A stretch of DNA of 64,000 bases from Bacillota bacterium (GCA_023411555.1 JAEYOQ010000033.1:1-64000); one strand, 5' to 3'; shown: positions 25,302 through 35,162, numbered from the stretch's first letter. The notes: generated by a model not told the origin, from the letters alone. Made by a program: numbers and translations.

Positions 25302-26125
25302 CTGATCCAGTTACCTTCTTTGGTGATCTCCCAGGTCCCATTTCTTAGGACAGCTGTTACATCGTCCGCTCCGATTGCACCATCTCCACCTCTCCATTTG
25401 CTGGTGGCACAGGTAAGCCTTTCTTTTCTCTCATCGTAAGTTATCTTTGAGATCTTTATCAACACTCCGTCAGTGAAGCTAAGGCTCTCCTGATTGATGA
25501 GTCCCTGCTCTGCCAGCTCCTCGTAGGTGCCTTCAATAACCTCCAGCCCATAAGTCGCTTTCACTTTAGCAAAGATCATCTCTTTTTCGATGCTAGATAG
25601 CTTAATCCATTCCGAAGTATCAAGAGCAATCATCTTTATATCATAATTAAGCCCCTTATCCTCTTGGAAGATATCATCAATCAAAGCCAGATATCCATCG
25701 AACAGCTTGTTATGATCCACCTTTTCCACTTTGGTAGCTGTTATCTGAGCAGGATATGATTCCGCGATTAATCCGTTATAGGTTATCACCAGGATGTCTC
25801 CTGCTATTAGGTCCTCTGTTGAAATCGTTGTACCGGCCTCATCCACTAACATGGTATTGGTTAAATGAACGGATATTTTATCGGAGGATCTGGCTTCATT
25901 ACTTTCTTCACTGGGGGTTATTAATAATGAAGCTCCACTTTCAATCACCTCTGCCCGGAACGAATATAATTCCTCTCCATCACCGACTGACGTCTGATCT
26001 GAAGAGGTCACACCTTGGCCACTTGGGACCTCTTGGTCCTTGGGTACATCCTCCTTGGAATTGCATCCAACTAGAATAATAGAAGTAATCGCTAGTATAA
26101 AAATAGATCTCAATATTTTTCTCAT
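25298..26125 (-). CDS. Membrane lipoprotein, DUF3221-like N-terminal domain
   Basis: The 275-residue protein begins with a lipoprotein signal: basic MRKILRS, a hydrophobic core and the lipobox LVGC, with lipidation expected at about Cys21. A small beta-rich domain follows (residues about 50-125; MLVDEAGTTIS, ITYNGLIAESYP) resembling DUF3221 domains of Firmicute lipoproteins. A second domain runs to the C-terminus and has a TCATSKWRGGDGAIGADDVTA segment seen in other clostridial secreted proteins of unknown role. I chose the ATG at 26125 because GGAG lies six bases upstream; an earlier Met at 26137 has no ribosome site. It is convergent with the anion permease, overlapping by 4 bp. Confidence 0.82.
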   Translation of the reverse strand: MRKILRSIFILAITSIILVGCNSKEDVPKDQEVPSGQGVTSSDQTSVGDGEELYSFRAEVIESGASLLITPSEESNEARSSDKISVHLTNTMLVDEAGTTISTEDLIAGDILVITYNGLIAESYPAQITATKVEKVDHNKLFDGYLALIDDIFQEDKGLNYDIKMIALDTSEWIKLSSIEKEMIFAKVKATYGLEVIEGTYEELAEQGLINQESLSFTDGVLIKISKITYDERKERLTCATSKWRGGDGAIGADDVTAVLRNGTWEITKEGNWIS

Positions 26126-26280
26126 CGCATTCTCCATTTCTACTTTTTATAATTCATGCAAACATAAAATTGAATATTGCATAAAGTAAGCATTAGCATC
26201 ATTCATTATTATGTTTAATGAATAGACGATGCTGCGATCAGAATTGTTCCATTAAATATCCAGTTGAAGATTACCCTTCG

Positions 26281-27528
26281 CTATTCGCGACCCTCACCAT
26301 AAATAAAATCGTGAAGCATACTTCTCGTAGCCTCCCAGCTATTTGGGACTAGCACATCCTGTTTATAGCGCCCAATACGAACGCTTTCACTATAATAGGT
26401 GCCATCCTTTGGAATACGAAAGGTCTCAAGCTCATTCCTCTCCAAATATACCGCCTGTTGTAGATATTCATTATACTCATTCTTCGTAATGTCTGTCTTA
26501 ATATCTATATTAGATAAGATATTGTTCATAATCATACCTAATTGAATTACATTCTTCTTACGTAGCTTTTCGAATATTTTCTCCAAGACGATTCTCTGCC
26601 TCTGAGTCCGCCCGAAGTCACTATTTTCCGTCGCTGTGGGTACCTTACGGATGCGACAGTACCCCAACACCTGATTGCCATTCATATGCTGGACACCTGC
26701 TCTCACATTTCGATAGGATGGATTCGATATATAGTTAGTTGTTCTAAGATACTGTGCTTCCTTGGCTGTCAACTCAATATCTATTCCGCCTATATAATCG
26801 ATAATTTCTTCAAAATCATCGAAATCAACCAGTACATATCCATCCAAGGTCACGCCGAAATTGGTCTTTATCGTATTATAGAGTAGATTAATCCCTCCAT
26901 TTCCATAAGCAGAATTCAATTTGTTATCTCTATAGCCGGGTATCTGGACATATAAATCACGCATTAGTGAGGTAAGCTTTATCACATTATTCTTCGAATC
27001 TAGGGACGCAATAATCATCGTATCCGTATTCTGTGCTCCCCCAAAGGTCTCAACTCCGACCAAAAGAATATTGGAAACTGTCTTATCCTCGGTTGGCTTC
27101 TGACCTATGTTATCTGTAGTATCAATCACCGGCTTTTCCCCAGGCTCCATCGTATCTACTGGTTCCTGAACGGCTTCATAGTCCAATTTGCTATAACTGT
27201 AATTACTGATCATACGAATGACCAGGTTTCTTCCTGTTTCCGTATTAATCAGAAAAAAAACAATCGAAAGAATTATTAAAATCGGAAGTACAGCATATTT
27301 TATTACCTTATTAATACCTTTTTTCTTATCTTCCTTATCCGGAATTTTATTGATCTTTGGATCATTATTATTATAGCTGGCTGCTCCCTCTGCCTGAATC
27401 GTCTCATTCACCTGTGTGCTAAGAGATTTTTTTAAATCCTCCAAAAAATCCTCAGTATTATCCTCAACGGTAAACTCAGGTTCTAGCTCCTTGGGATTGT
27501 CTTCATGATTTCCCTTCCTATCACTCAT
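26281..27528 (-). CDS. LytR-CpsA-Psr (LCP) family cell-wall polymer ligase
   Basis: LCP proteins transfer undecaprenyl-linked teichoic acids or capsules to peptidoglycan on the outer membrane face. This 415-residue protein has an acidic cytoplasmic N-terminus of about 77 residues, a transmembrane helix at 78-95, and an extracellular LCP domain from about 150 to 385. Key segments are ILLVGVETFGGAQNTDTMIIASL, SLMRDLYVQIPGYRDNKLNSAYG with the conserved Arg and Asp, GGIDIELT, and GYCRIRKV...DFGRTQRQR with the catalytic-face arginines. The terminal ~30 residues are a short tail. It is a single gene; the polymerase-like transferase at 21.4 kb on the same strand may make its substrate, an inference from proximity. 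Confidence 0.93.
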   Translation of the reverse strand: MSDRKGNHEDNPKELEPEFTVEDNTEDFLEDLKKSLSTQVNETIQAEGAASYNNNDPKINKIPDKEDKKKGINKVIKYAVLPILIILSIVFFLINTETGRNLVIRMISNYSYSKLDYEAVQEPVDTMEPGEKPVIDTTDNIGQKPTEDKTVSNILLVGVETFGGAQNTDTMIIASLDSKNNVIKLTSLMRDLYVQIPGYRDNKLNSAYGNGGINLLYNTIKTNFGVTLDGYVLVDFDDFEEIIDYIGGIDIELTAKEAQYLRTTNYISNPSYRNVRAGVQHMNGNQVLGYCRIRKVPTATENSDFGRTQRQRIVLEKIFEKLRKKNVIQLGMIMNNILSNIDIKTDITKNEYNEYLQQAVYLERNELETFRIPKDGTYYSESVRIGRYKQDVLVPNSWEATRSMLHDFIYGEGRE

Positions 27529-27804
27529 AGTACTCTTCCTTTTCTCCTATACCTCTCATCCCGTTTACACGACCATGAAGTTACTGGTAGTTATTTATAT
27601 CTCGATGGTAACATTTGTAGAAATTCATGCTAATGTTTTACCGAAAACATAATTAAATCTTAAGAATATAGTTACCAAATACAATAATTATATGAATCCA
27701 TCTTAAGAAACACTTGTATAATAAAACTTCCTATATTATAATGCTATAAATTATACTAATTTGATATGAATTATAGTATTTGAATAAAGGAGGGCTCCAC
27801 GAGT

Positions 27805-28959
27805 ATGGATTATCATATCAACACAAAATGCCTTTATGGCAATCAAAGCAAAAGCCCGGTAGACAACACCGGTGCAATCAGCTTTCCCATCTATCAGACA
27901 GCAACCTTTGCTCATCCCGATGTCGGTAGCAGTACGGGTTATGATTATTCCCGTTTACAGAACCCCACTAGAGAGCAGCTTGAGAGGATTGTTGCTTCCT
28001 TGGAAAATGGTTATGATGCTGTTGCACTCAGCTCCGGCATGGCTGCTATGAATACTCTAATGGAGCTTTTTGAACCTGGTGATCATATCCTGGCTTCCGA
28101 TGATTTATATGGTGGAACGATTCGAATCTTTAACCATATTAATAAGAAGAACGGAATTGAGGTTGAATATATCGACACCTCCGATATTGTCCTTACTCAG
28201 AGTCATATCAAAAGCAATACAAAAGCCATCTTTGTAGAAACTCCGACCAATCCGATGATGAATGTAACTGACCTGGCAGAGATATCGGGGATTGCCCGCA
28301 GATATAATCTCCTGTTCGTGGTTGATAATACCTTTTTGTCACCCTATTTTCAAAACCCAATCAACCTCGGTGCTGATATCGTATTGCATAGCGGAACCAA
28401 ATTCCTGGGTGGTCATAATGATACTCTGGCCGGTTTCCTAGTGATGGCAAATAATGAGTTGTCTGAACGAATCCGATTTATTTTAAAAACAACCGGTGCA
28501 GGCCTTTCTCCCTTTGACAGCTGGTTATTACTTAGAGGAATTAAGACGCTCTCAATAAGATTGGAAGCACAGCAAAAGAATGCCATAGGGGTTGTGAATT
28601 GGCTGAAGGATCAAAAGCAGGTCCGTAAGGTTTACTATGTTGGTTTACCCAGTCATCCGGGCTATGAAGTGAATCGTAAACAGTCCAGAGGCTATGGTAG
28701 TATGATCTCTTTTCATGTAGATACTCCGGAAACTGCAGTACGCATACTTCGTAAGGTGCAGCTCATACAATATGCTGAGAGCCTTGGTGGCGTGGAAAGC
28801 TTAATCACCTATCCTATGCTCCAGACCCATGCTGATGTTCCTAAAGAGGAACGTGAGGCAAAGGGAATTAATGATACCCTTCTCAGATTATCCGTTGGCA
28901 TCGAGTACCTTGACGACATAATTTCTGATTTGGCCCAGGCTTTTGATGAAACCAATTAG
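27805..28959 (+). CDS. Cys/Met-metabolism PLP-dependent enzyme (cystathionine gamma/beta-lyase type)
   Basis: This 384-residue enzyme belongs to the fold-type I trans-sulfuration family. It shows YDYSRLQNPTREQLE with the Tyr/Arg of the phosphate pocket, ALSSGMAAMNTLMEL, DDLYGGTIRIF, VETPTNPMM, VVDNTFLSPYFQNP and LHSGTKFLGGHND with the PLP-binding Lys. These features fit cystathionine gamma-lyase, cystathionine beta-lyase (MetC) or methionine gamma-lyase; sequence alone does not separate them. AAGGAGG stands eleven bases before the ATG, a longish spacing. A MalY-type beta-lyase gene follows at 12-18 bp, so both are probably one operon for sulfur amino acid turnover. No SAM riboswitch or T-box was seen upstream. 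Confidence 0.93.
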   Translation: MDYHINTKCLYGNQSKSPVDNTGAISFPIYQTATFAHPDVGSSTGYDYSRLQNPTREQLERIVASLENGYDAVALSSGMAAMNTLMELFEPGDHILASDDLYGGTIRIFNHINKKNGIEVEYIDTSDIVLTQSHIKSNTKAIFVETPTNPMMNVTDLAEISGIARRYNLLFVVDNTFLSPYFQNPINLGADIVLHSGTKFLGGHNDTLAGFLVMANNELSERIRFILKTTGAGLSPFDSWLLLRGIKTLSIRLEAQQKNAIGVVNWLKDQKQVRKVYYVGLPSHPGYEVNRKQSRGYGSMISFHVDTPETAVRILRKVQLIQYAESLGGVESLITYPMLQTHADVPKEEREAKGINDTLLRLSVGIEYLDDIISDLAQAFDETN

Positions 28960-28976
28960 TAGAAAGGATTATGCAT

Positions 28977-30158
28977 ATGGAATACAATTTTGACCAGATC
29001 ATAGATCGCAGGAATACCAATTCTCTAAAGTACGATTTTGCAGCGGAGCGTGGAAAGCCCGCCGATATCCTACCATTATGGGTGGCCGATATGGATTTTT
29101 CTGTTCCGTCTGAGATTCAGGAAGCGATATATCAAGCAGTATCTCATGGAATATTCGGTTATAGTGAGGTGAAGCAGGATTATTTTGAAGTTGTACATGA
29201 CTGGTTCTATCGCCATTTTGACTGGGATACTAAGGAGACTTGGTTGATCAAATCTCCTGGTGTCGTCTTTGCTCTCACCATGGCAATCCGAGCTCTAACC
29301 AAGGAAGGTGAGGGGGTTATGATTCAGCAGCCTGTTTATTATCCCTTTTCCGAAATGATTCGTATAAATAGCCGTAAGCTGGTTGTCAACTCCTTGGTGT
29401 ATCAGGACTATCAATATTCCATAGACTTTGATGATTTTGAAGAGAAGATCATTAAGAATCAGGTAAAGGTCTTTTTATTATGCAATCCTCACAATCCGGT
29501 AGGAAGAGTCTGGACGAAGGAGGAGCTGCTCCGCTTGGGAGAAATCTGTCTCAAGCACAAGGTCATTGTAATCTCCGATGAGATTCATTGTGACTTTACA
29601 TATCCAGGCTATCAACATATTGTCTTTTCGAATCTCAATGAGGAGTTTGCCCAGAACTCTATAACCTGTACTGCACCCAGTAAGTCCTTTAATCTTGCCG
29701 GTCTGCAGGTGTCAAATATCTTTATCCAAAATGATGCCTTACGGGAGAAGGTGAAGCTTGAGATTGCAAAGAGCGGTTACAGTCAACTGAATACCCTAGG
29801 ACTGGCTGCCTGCAAAGCGGCCTATCAGCACGGCGAGCCCTGGTTAATGCAGTTGAAGGCTTACTTATTGGGGAATTTGAATTATGTGAGAGAGTTTATA
29901 GCCGAGAAGCTACCAATGATTAAGCTGATCGAACCCCAGGGGACATACCTGATATGGCTTGATTTTAACGAAATGCAGCTAACCAGAAAAGAATTAGAGG
30001 AGCTAATTGTCCACAAAGCGAAGCTTTGGTTGGATCCTGGTCATATCTTCGGACTAGAAGGAAGTGGCTTCGAACGAATTAACATCGCCTGTCAGAGACA
30101 GACCTTAGAAAAGGCAATGGACCAGCTGTATCAGGCGGTGATCTCAAGAGAGAATTAA
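28977..30158 (+). CDS. MalY/PatB-type aminotransferase (cystathionine beta-lyase)
   Basis: The 393-residue PLP enzyme is of aminotransferase class I/II. The opening IDRRNTNSLKYDF, LPLWVADMDF and the hinge-region NPHNPVGRVW, followed by ISDEIHCDFTYPG and TAPSKSFNLAGLQVSN with the PLP Lys, are diagnostic of the MalY/PatB C-S beta-lyase group. It cleaves cystathionine or cysteine to pyruvate, ammonia and a thiol; some members also act as regulators or aminotransferases. ATG 28977 is preferred because AAAGGA is eight bases upstream; another ATG at 28971 is too close to that site. It is the second gene of the operon and is followed by hairpin repeat copy 2. Confidence 0.92.
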   Translation: MEYNFDQIIDRRNTNSLKYDFAAERGKPADILPLWVADMDFSVPSEIQEAIYQAVSHGIFGYSEVKQDYFEVVHDWFYRHFDWDTKETWLIKSPGVVFALTMAIRALTKEGEGVMIQQPVYYPFSEMIRINSRKLVVNSLVYQDYQYSIDFDDFEEKIIKNQVKVFLLCNPHNPVGRVWTKEELLRLGEICLKHKVIVISDEIHCDFTYPGYQHIVFSNLNEEFAQNSITCTAPSKSFNLAGLQVSNIFIQNDALREKVKLEIAKSGYSQLNTLGLAACKAAYQHGEPWLMQLKAYLLGNLNYVREFIAEKLPMIKLIEPQGTYLIWLDFNEMQLTRKELEELIVHKAKLWLDPGHIFGLEGSGFERINIACQRQTLEKAMDQLYQAVISREN

Positions 30159-30160
30159 TT

Positions 30161-30476
30161 AAAGGTGCCTGTTTCATATCGTAAGCTAAAGTTGTAGGAA
30201 AGGACAACATGTATCCCATACTGGATAATCTCATTTAATGAGATTATCCAGTTCGCGAGCGCGTTCGCATATACACAAGCGAGCTTGCATATGCTCACTT
30301 TGCTTTCGCGCAAATGCACTGTTTGACGGACAGATTATTGTTTTGTATGACAGAAGCAAACATTACATGTTTGATGGTGGCATATAAAACTATAAGATGT
30401 CCGGCAACCTGTGTGTGAGGGATACATATTGTTCTTTCCTACATTTATGGCCATATATTATGAAACAGACACCTTT
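30161..30476. repeat. Long-hairpin intergenic repeat, copy 2 (~316 bp with insertion)
   Basis: The same blocks as copy 1 occur in the same order (GCACTGTTTGACGGACAG, TTTTGTATGACAGAAGCAAA, CTGTGTGTGAGGGAT), and the ends AAAGGTGCCTGTTTCAT/ATGAAACAGACACCTTT are again complementary. About 92 bp (30221-30312) are inserted after CCCATA relative to copy 1. It sits between convergent genes and starts three bases beyond the MalY stop, ending next to the GH94 stop. No coding capacity. Confidence 0.85.
30221..30312. repeat. Palindromic insertion inside hairpin repeat copy 2
   Basis: It begins with a 31-bp palindrome (30221-30251, perfect 15-bp arms around one base, GATAATCTCATT on the left arm). This is followed by a GC-richer block at 30263-30308 with CAAGC/GCTTG and GCATAT/ATATGC pairings that resembles 37935-37979 (about two-thirds identical by eye). 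It is absent from copy 1. Confidence 0.7.
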
Positions 30477-30479
30477 TTC

Positions 30480-32873
30480 TTACATAACTAACAGGATTTC
30501 ATTGGTTTCCTTCATCATACCTTCCGGTAAATAGTTCTTCTCCAGCTTCTCGCCATTGACATAGAACTCTCTGAAGCCGCTCTCAGCACCATTCGGGTTC
30601 TGAACCTTAATATTCAGCTTCTTACCGCGGAAGCTCTTCTCTACTTCGAATTCCTTCCATTCACTGGGTATACTCGGTGCAATCAGAAGACCATTTAAGT
30701 CAGGTCTCATACCCAGGATACCTTCCACACTACCTACCATTACAGTTGATGCTGTACCTGTTAACCAATGTGTATGGGAGCGTCCAAAGAAGGGACTCTC
30801 GATTGCCTCGGTAAATTGTCCATGGACATAAGGCTCCATAACACGAATTTCAGCATGATCATTCTGTGTTGCCGGGCAGCATTCGGTGAAATATTCATAG
30901 GCACGATTTCCATGTCCCATTAATGCCTCGGCTAAGATAATCCATCCCTGTGGCTGTGAGAAGATACCGCCATTCTCCTTCGTTGAGGGATTAAAAAGAA
31001 TAGCCAATGCCCCTTCGAAGGCATGGTCCACATAGGAGGGAGCCATGGTTCTTACTCCGTACTTGGTATTTAATTCTCGATGAACACTCTCCAGTGCCAG
31101 CTCTGCCTGCTCCTTTGTCGCAAGACCGCTGATTACTGCCCATGACTGAGGATTTACCCACATACTGGCTTCTGGATCCTTCTTGGAGCCGATTACCTGA
31201 CCATCCTCCTTAAAGCCACGAATGAAACGATCCCCTTCCCAGCAATTGACATTCAAGGTCTCACCCAGATCCTTCTGGACCCTATCGAGGTATGCGATAT
31301 ATTCCTGATCCTTCCTGTCCATGGCAATGTTACGGATAACATTCATAGCATAATACAGCTGGAAGGCAACGAAGGTAGACTCGCCCTTCTTCCCTAATCT
31401 TAGGCAGTCATTCCAATCCGCATGAAGACCGGCTGGCATGTTATGAACACTAAGTCGTTCCATAGAGAAATTAATGGCACGCTTTAAATGATCGTAAACA
31501 TCTCCTTCTTCCTTGTTGGCATAAGGAATTACCTCGTCTAAGAACTCCTTATCACCAGTCTCAGCCATATATTTATATACCGTCGGGAATAACCATAAGG
31601 CGTCATCCGCACGATAAGCAGGATGCCCGGTTGCCTGTACATAGGAGGCATCATCCGGTATATCCTCATGTCCTGCATTATGGTCAAACTTAACCAAAGG
31701 AAGGCCACCGCCGTTATTCACCTGCGCGGATAGCATGAAACGAATCTTTTCTTTTGCCATAGACGGGTCAAGATGGATGATACCCTGGATATCCTGAACC
31801 GTATCACGATAGCCGTAGCCATTACGAAGTCCTGCATAGATGAAGGATGCAGCCCTGGACCAGATAAAGGTAATAAAGCACTGATAAGCATTCCAGGTAT
31901 TTATCATAGCATTGAAGTTCTCATCGGGAGTCTTAACCTGAAAGTTAGATAGCTTGCTATGCCAATAACTAGTCAATTCCTGCAGCTCCTCATTAACCAC
32001 CTTTAGATCTGCATAGGAATCCAGAATCTCCTTCGACTGTACATCATTCTTCTGACCAAGCAGAAATGCGAACTCCTTGCTCTCACCCGGCTGCAGAGTT
32101 ATTCTGGTATGGAGAGCGCCGCAGGCATTGGAGTTATAATTTAGTACGTTATCACACATTCCCGTCTCAACAGCAATCGGGTTATGGAAGCTTCGATAAC
32201 TGCCGATAAAATGTGATTTATCACCGTTATAGGAGGTCACCTCCGCGCCGGCTAATCCAAAGAAACGATCCGTGGCGCTCTTTCCGTCTTCATTCTTATG
32301 CACATTTTCATTTATTGTCTGTAGTATCTTATTCCCCTTAAAATAAGTCTTTGTGATGAATAATGTGTACTGCAGATTCACCTGATCATTCTCATAATTA
32401 CCCTCATTCGTGAATTCTATAAAGCCGAAGGCCGAGATATTACGAGGCTTATCACCTGTATTCTTTAAGGTAACCTTCCACACCTCATGAGTCTTGTTCA
32501 AGGGGACATAATATAATACCTCAGATTCAATTCCCTTATACTGTGCTTTTATTGTGGTATAAGCAGTGCCATGGTGGCACTGACTGGAAAACTCGGTCAG
32601 CGGCTTGCCTACGGGCTGCCAAGAAGCAGACCAATAATCCTTCTCATCATCATCACGCAGATAAACATATCTCCCCGGTTTATCCTCCTGATTGAAGATG
32701 TAACGACTTATTCTTCCGTTGGCACCACTCTTTACGAAGCTGTAACCACCTGCATTGTTAGAGATGATTGCACCATACTCCGGTGAACCCAGATAATTTG
32801 CCCAAGGCGCCGGTGTATCCGGTCTCGTAATGACATACTCCTTGTTTTTCTCGTCAAAATAACCGTATTTCAT
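30480..32873 (-). CDS. Cellobiose phosphorylase (GH94)
   Basis: This 797-residue cytoplasmic enzyme of glycoside hydrolase family 94 cleaves cellobiose (or a related beta-glucoside disaccharide) with phosphate to glucose 1-phosphate and glucose, saving ATP. The N-terminal beta-sandwich begins MKYGYFDEKNKEYVIT and NNAGGYSFVKSG; the (alpha/alpha)6 barrel holds RNGYGYRDTVQDIQG (substrate subsite) and GLHADWNDCLRLG, where Asp489 is the expected general acid. HTHWLTGTAST lies in the phosphate-site loop. Length and motifs fit cellobiose rather than cellodextrin or chitobiose phosphorylase, but close paralogues exist. ATG 32873 follows GAGGGAGG; an upstream in-frame ATG at 32888 overlaps the ribosome site. 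It is 84 bp downstream of the GH8 gene, probably one operon. Confidence 0.94.
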   Translation of the reverse strand: MKYGYFDEKNKEYVITRPDTPAPWANYLGSPEYGAIISNNAGGYSFVKSGANGRISRYIFNQEDKPGRYVYLRDDDEKDYWSASWQPVGKPLTEFSSQCHHGTAYTTIKAQYKGIESEVLYYVPLNKTHEVWKVTLKNTGDKPRNISAFGFIEFTNEGNYENDQVNLQYTLFITKTYFKGNKILQTINENVHKNEDGKSATDRFFGLAGAEVTSYNGDKSHFIGSYRSFHNPIAVETGMCDNVLNYNSNACGALHTRITLQPGESKEFAFLLGQKNDVQSKEILDSYADLKVVNEELQELTSYWHSKLSNFQVKTPDENFNAMINTWNAYQCFITFIWSRAASFIYAGLRNGYGYRDTVQDIQGIIHLDPSMAKEKIRFMLSAQVNNGGGLPLVKFDHNAGHEDIPDDASYVQATGHPAYRADDALWLFPTVYKYMAETGDKEFLDEVIPYANKEEGDVYDHLKRAINFSMERLSVHNMPAGLHADWNDCLRLGKKGESTFVAFQLYYAMNVIRNIAMDRKDQEYIAYLDRVQKDLGETLNVNCWEGDRFIRGFKEDGQVIGSKKDPEASMWVNPQSWAVISGLATKEQAELALESVHRELNTKYGVRTMAPSYVDHAFEGALAILFNPSTKENGGIFSQPQGWIILAEALMGHGNRAYEYFTECCPATQNDHAEIRVMEPYVHGQFTEAIESPFFGRSHTHWLTGTASTVMVGSVEGILGMRPDLNGLLIAPSIPSEWKEFEVEKSFRGKKLNIKVQNPNGAESGFREFYVNGEKLEKNYLPEGMMKETNEILLVM

Positions 32874-32957
32874 ATTTACCTCCCTCATCGCGCAAATCGC
32901 GCTTTTACTTATGAAATAAACCCCAAAGGGTAACTTCCAAGCTTAATATCCATATTA

Positions 32958-34085
32958 CTAATAAATCCTGTAATTTCCACTCAATGCCAGTAGAGCAAAC
33001 AGGTACAAACAATTATCATAATAACGGCGTTCTCCCCTACGAAGCGGCGTTCTCCAGAAAAGATCGACACATTCCTTCTGATACCTTCCTTTGCTGGCTA
33101 AGGATGCCTGAGCATTGGTTGCTATGATTGCCACCGGATGAAGTGCCTTCTCTTCGATAATAGTACCGTCCAGCTCATATACCATATCATTCCTGCCCTT
33201 CACAGTCTCACTGAAGAAGGTCTGAATCTTATCGGCACACTCACTTTCCCATTCATCTGCCGCAAACCATTCATAATCCAGTCCCAGATTGGCAGGTACT
33301 CGGTAAGCATCGCTGTAATAACGATCTCTCTTATCCTTTCTGTAAGGACTTCCATCATAGTGTGCATACTCAGGTGCAAGTCCGGTTACAGGATGGCAGG
33401 CTTTCTTCAGATATTCTCTGCTTGCTTTTGCTGCCCCCTTCCAAAACTCCCTGTCCTCTTCATTGGCCCATAAAGCGAACAACTCATAAAAATGCGGTAG
33501 ATGATAGGAAGGATCGGTGAAATTACAGTTGGGTATAAACTTGATAAGCCTATTGGAGCCCTCCCACATAGGATCTCCGGGAAAACCCTCTTCTCCCTTA
33601 TGTAGGCAAGCATATAGAATATTCCTCGCTTCTTTGGAGTATTGAAAAATTCCATCGCCATCTCCCCAGCGATTTGAAGCAAAGAACAAAGCCAGAGCAA
33701 AGTACTCTTCCCCATCAGGAGCAGGTCCCTCCGAATTCTTCGTCCCGTCAGGCTGAACAGACCAGGCAAAGTAACCCTTATTCCAGCCATAGTCCATCCA
33801 CATATATGATTTTACAAACTTCCAGAGCTTATCAAATTCCTTCTTCCAGTTTCTCTGCACACACATCATCATAGCATAGGACATACCTTCCGTTCTGACA
33901 TCATAATTACCGGTGTCTTCAAAATAAGCCATATCCTCACCGACCTCATGATAAAACCTCTCATCCTCGGTCCCATAGAATATAGTTTGATATGCTTCCT
34001 CTACTCTGCTTTCAATTTCCTTCGCATCGTATCCAAACTCCTGTAACAGATTACGATACTTCCCTGTATAAAATGCCCCCTTCAT
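32958..34085 (-). CDS. Reducing-end xylose-releasing exo-oligoxylanase (GH8, Rex)
   Basis: The 375-residue protein is a family GH8 (alpha/alpha)6 enzyme of the Rex type, which removes xylose from the reducing end of xylo-oligosaccharides of three or more units. VRTEGMSYAMM holds the expected general acid Glu66, and RYYSDAYRVPANLGLDYEWF the catalytic-base region. DYGWNKGYFAWSVQPDGT and PDGEEYFALALFFA are further family signatures. There is no signal peptide, so it acts inside the cell on imported oligosaccharides; xylose would then feed xylulokinase 2 kb away. The start follows GGAGGTAAGCT. It precedes the GH94 gene on the same strand. Assignment to Rex instead of endoglucanase rests on length and the N-terminal motif pattern. 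Confidence 0.92.
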   Translation of the reverse strand: MKGAFYTGKYRNLLQEFGYDAKEIESRVEEAYQTIFYGTEDERFYHEVGEDMAYFEDTGNYDVRTEGMSYAMMMCVQRNWKKEFDKLWKFVKSYMWMDYGWNKGYFAWSVQPDGTKNSEGPAPDGEEYFALALFFASNRWGDGDGIFQYSKEARNILYACLHKGEEGFPGDPMWEGSNRLIKFIPNCNFTDPSYHLPHFYELFALWANEEDREFWKGAAKASREYLKKACHPVTGLAPEYAHYDGSPYRKDKRDRYYSDAYRVPANLGLDYEWFAADEWESECADKIQTFFSETVKGRNDMVYELDGTIIEEKALHPVAIIATNAQASLASKGRYQKECVDLFWRTPLRRGERRYYDNCLYLFALLALSGNYRIY

Positions 34086-34280
34086 AGCTTACCTCCAAGA
34101 TAAAGTATTATCCTCAACTAGAACAGTATATCGGCCTGCTGAAAACATTTAAGCCACTAATAGCTTACGTCTTCTATCCCTTTATTCACAATGGAGTTAA
34201 TTATCCTTTTTTTGTAATATCTGCTATTTTTATACATGAAACAAGTATCATAATCTTTTTCGCTACTTAGGCTTGCTGAA

Positions 34281-35162
34281 TTATCTCTTGCTTTTGACCA
34301 ATAAATCCTTTAGTTCCTCAACGGAAAAGTGATAGTGGGTATTGCAAAAATGGCAATTTACCTCAATGGGTTTCTCTTCTTCAATCATTTCCGTAATCTC
34401 TTTTTGACCAATAGATATAATCGCCTTCTCCACTCTTTCCTTTGTACAGTTACATTCGAAGGCTACTGGCTGCTTTTCCATAGGCTCCAAACCAAAATCC
34501 CCTAGAATGTGCTCCAGTATCATCTCTGGAGACATCTCTTGATCCAGTAGGGATGTGATACTGGTTATTTCGTTCACTTTTTTCTCAAGGCTATCAATAA
34601 CGGCATCCTCTGCAAAGGGCATCAGCTGTATAATAAAGCCTCCCGCTTGTCTTACGGTATTATCCTTATTCATCAACACCCCAAGGGCTACCACAGACGG
34701 TACCTGCTCACTAGTCGCATAATAATAGGCGATATCCTCTGCAATCTCTCCAGATACCAGATGGGTCTGCCCGGTATAAGGTTCCTTCAATCCAAGATCC
34801 TTAATAACACTTAGTATACCTGCACCTACTGCTCCTCCTACGTCAAGCTTCCCCTTGTCATTGGCATGAAGAATAACCTCCGGGTTATGAGCATACCCCT
34901 TCACAGTTCCCTTAGAATCAGCTGTTACAGTAATTCCTCCGATCGGTCCGCTGCCTTTAATCTGAAGAGTAAGGATATCCTCCTCTCCCTTCATCATGCT
35001 TCCCATCATGGCACCGGCAGTCAGAAGCCTCCCAAGAGCGGCTGTCGCCACCGGACTTGTCCCATGAATGCTGCGCGCATGCTCTACCAGTTCTTTCGTC
35101 GTAGCGGCAAAGGCACGTATTTGATTTTCAGCTGCACTAGCACGTATAATATAATCGGTCAT
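34281..35162 (-). CDS. hslO: Redox-regulated chaperone Hsp33
   Basis: Hsp33 is a cytoplasmic holdase that becomes active when oxidants release its zinc and form disulfides. The 293-residue length is standard. The N-terminal core shows GRLLTAGAMMGSMMKGEEDILTLQI and GGGI-type glycine-rich strands (VGAGILSVIKDLG). The zinc-binding redox switch is complete: Cys237 and Cys239 (CNC) plus Cys270 and Cys273 (CHFC), the canonical CxC-CxxC arrangement. Start at 35162 follows GGAAGGAG. It lies between the oligoxylanase and a methyltransferase on the same strand; the association with sugar genes seems incidental, although oxidative-stress chaperones are useful to anaerobes. Confidence 0.97.
   Translation of the reverse strand: MTDYIIRASAAENQIRAFAATTKELVEHARSIHGTSPVATAALGRLLTAGAMMGSMMKGEEDILTLQIKGSGPIGGITVTADSKGTVKGYAHNPEVILHANDKGKLDVGGAVGAGILSVIKDLGLKEPYTGQTHLVSGEIAEDIAYYYATSEQVPSVVALGVLMNKDNTVRQAGGFIIQLMPFAEDAVIDSLEKKVNEITSITSLLDQEMSPEMILEHILGDFGLEPMEKQPVAFECNCTKERVEKAIISIGQKEITEMIEEEKPIEVNCHFCNTHYHFSVEELKDLLVKSKR

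Noticed and set aside
27529..27804. SAM riboswitch or T-box before the C-S lyase operon
   Set aside because: The leader is AT-rich with no conserved T-box (TGGNACC) sequence, terminator or SAM-I core.
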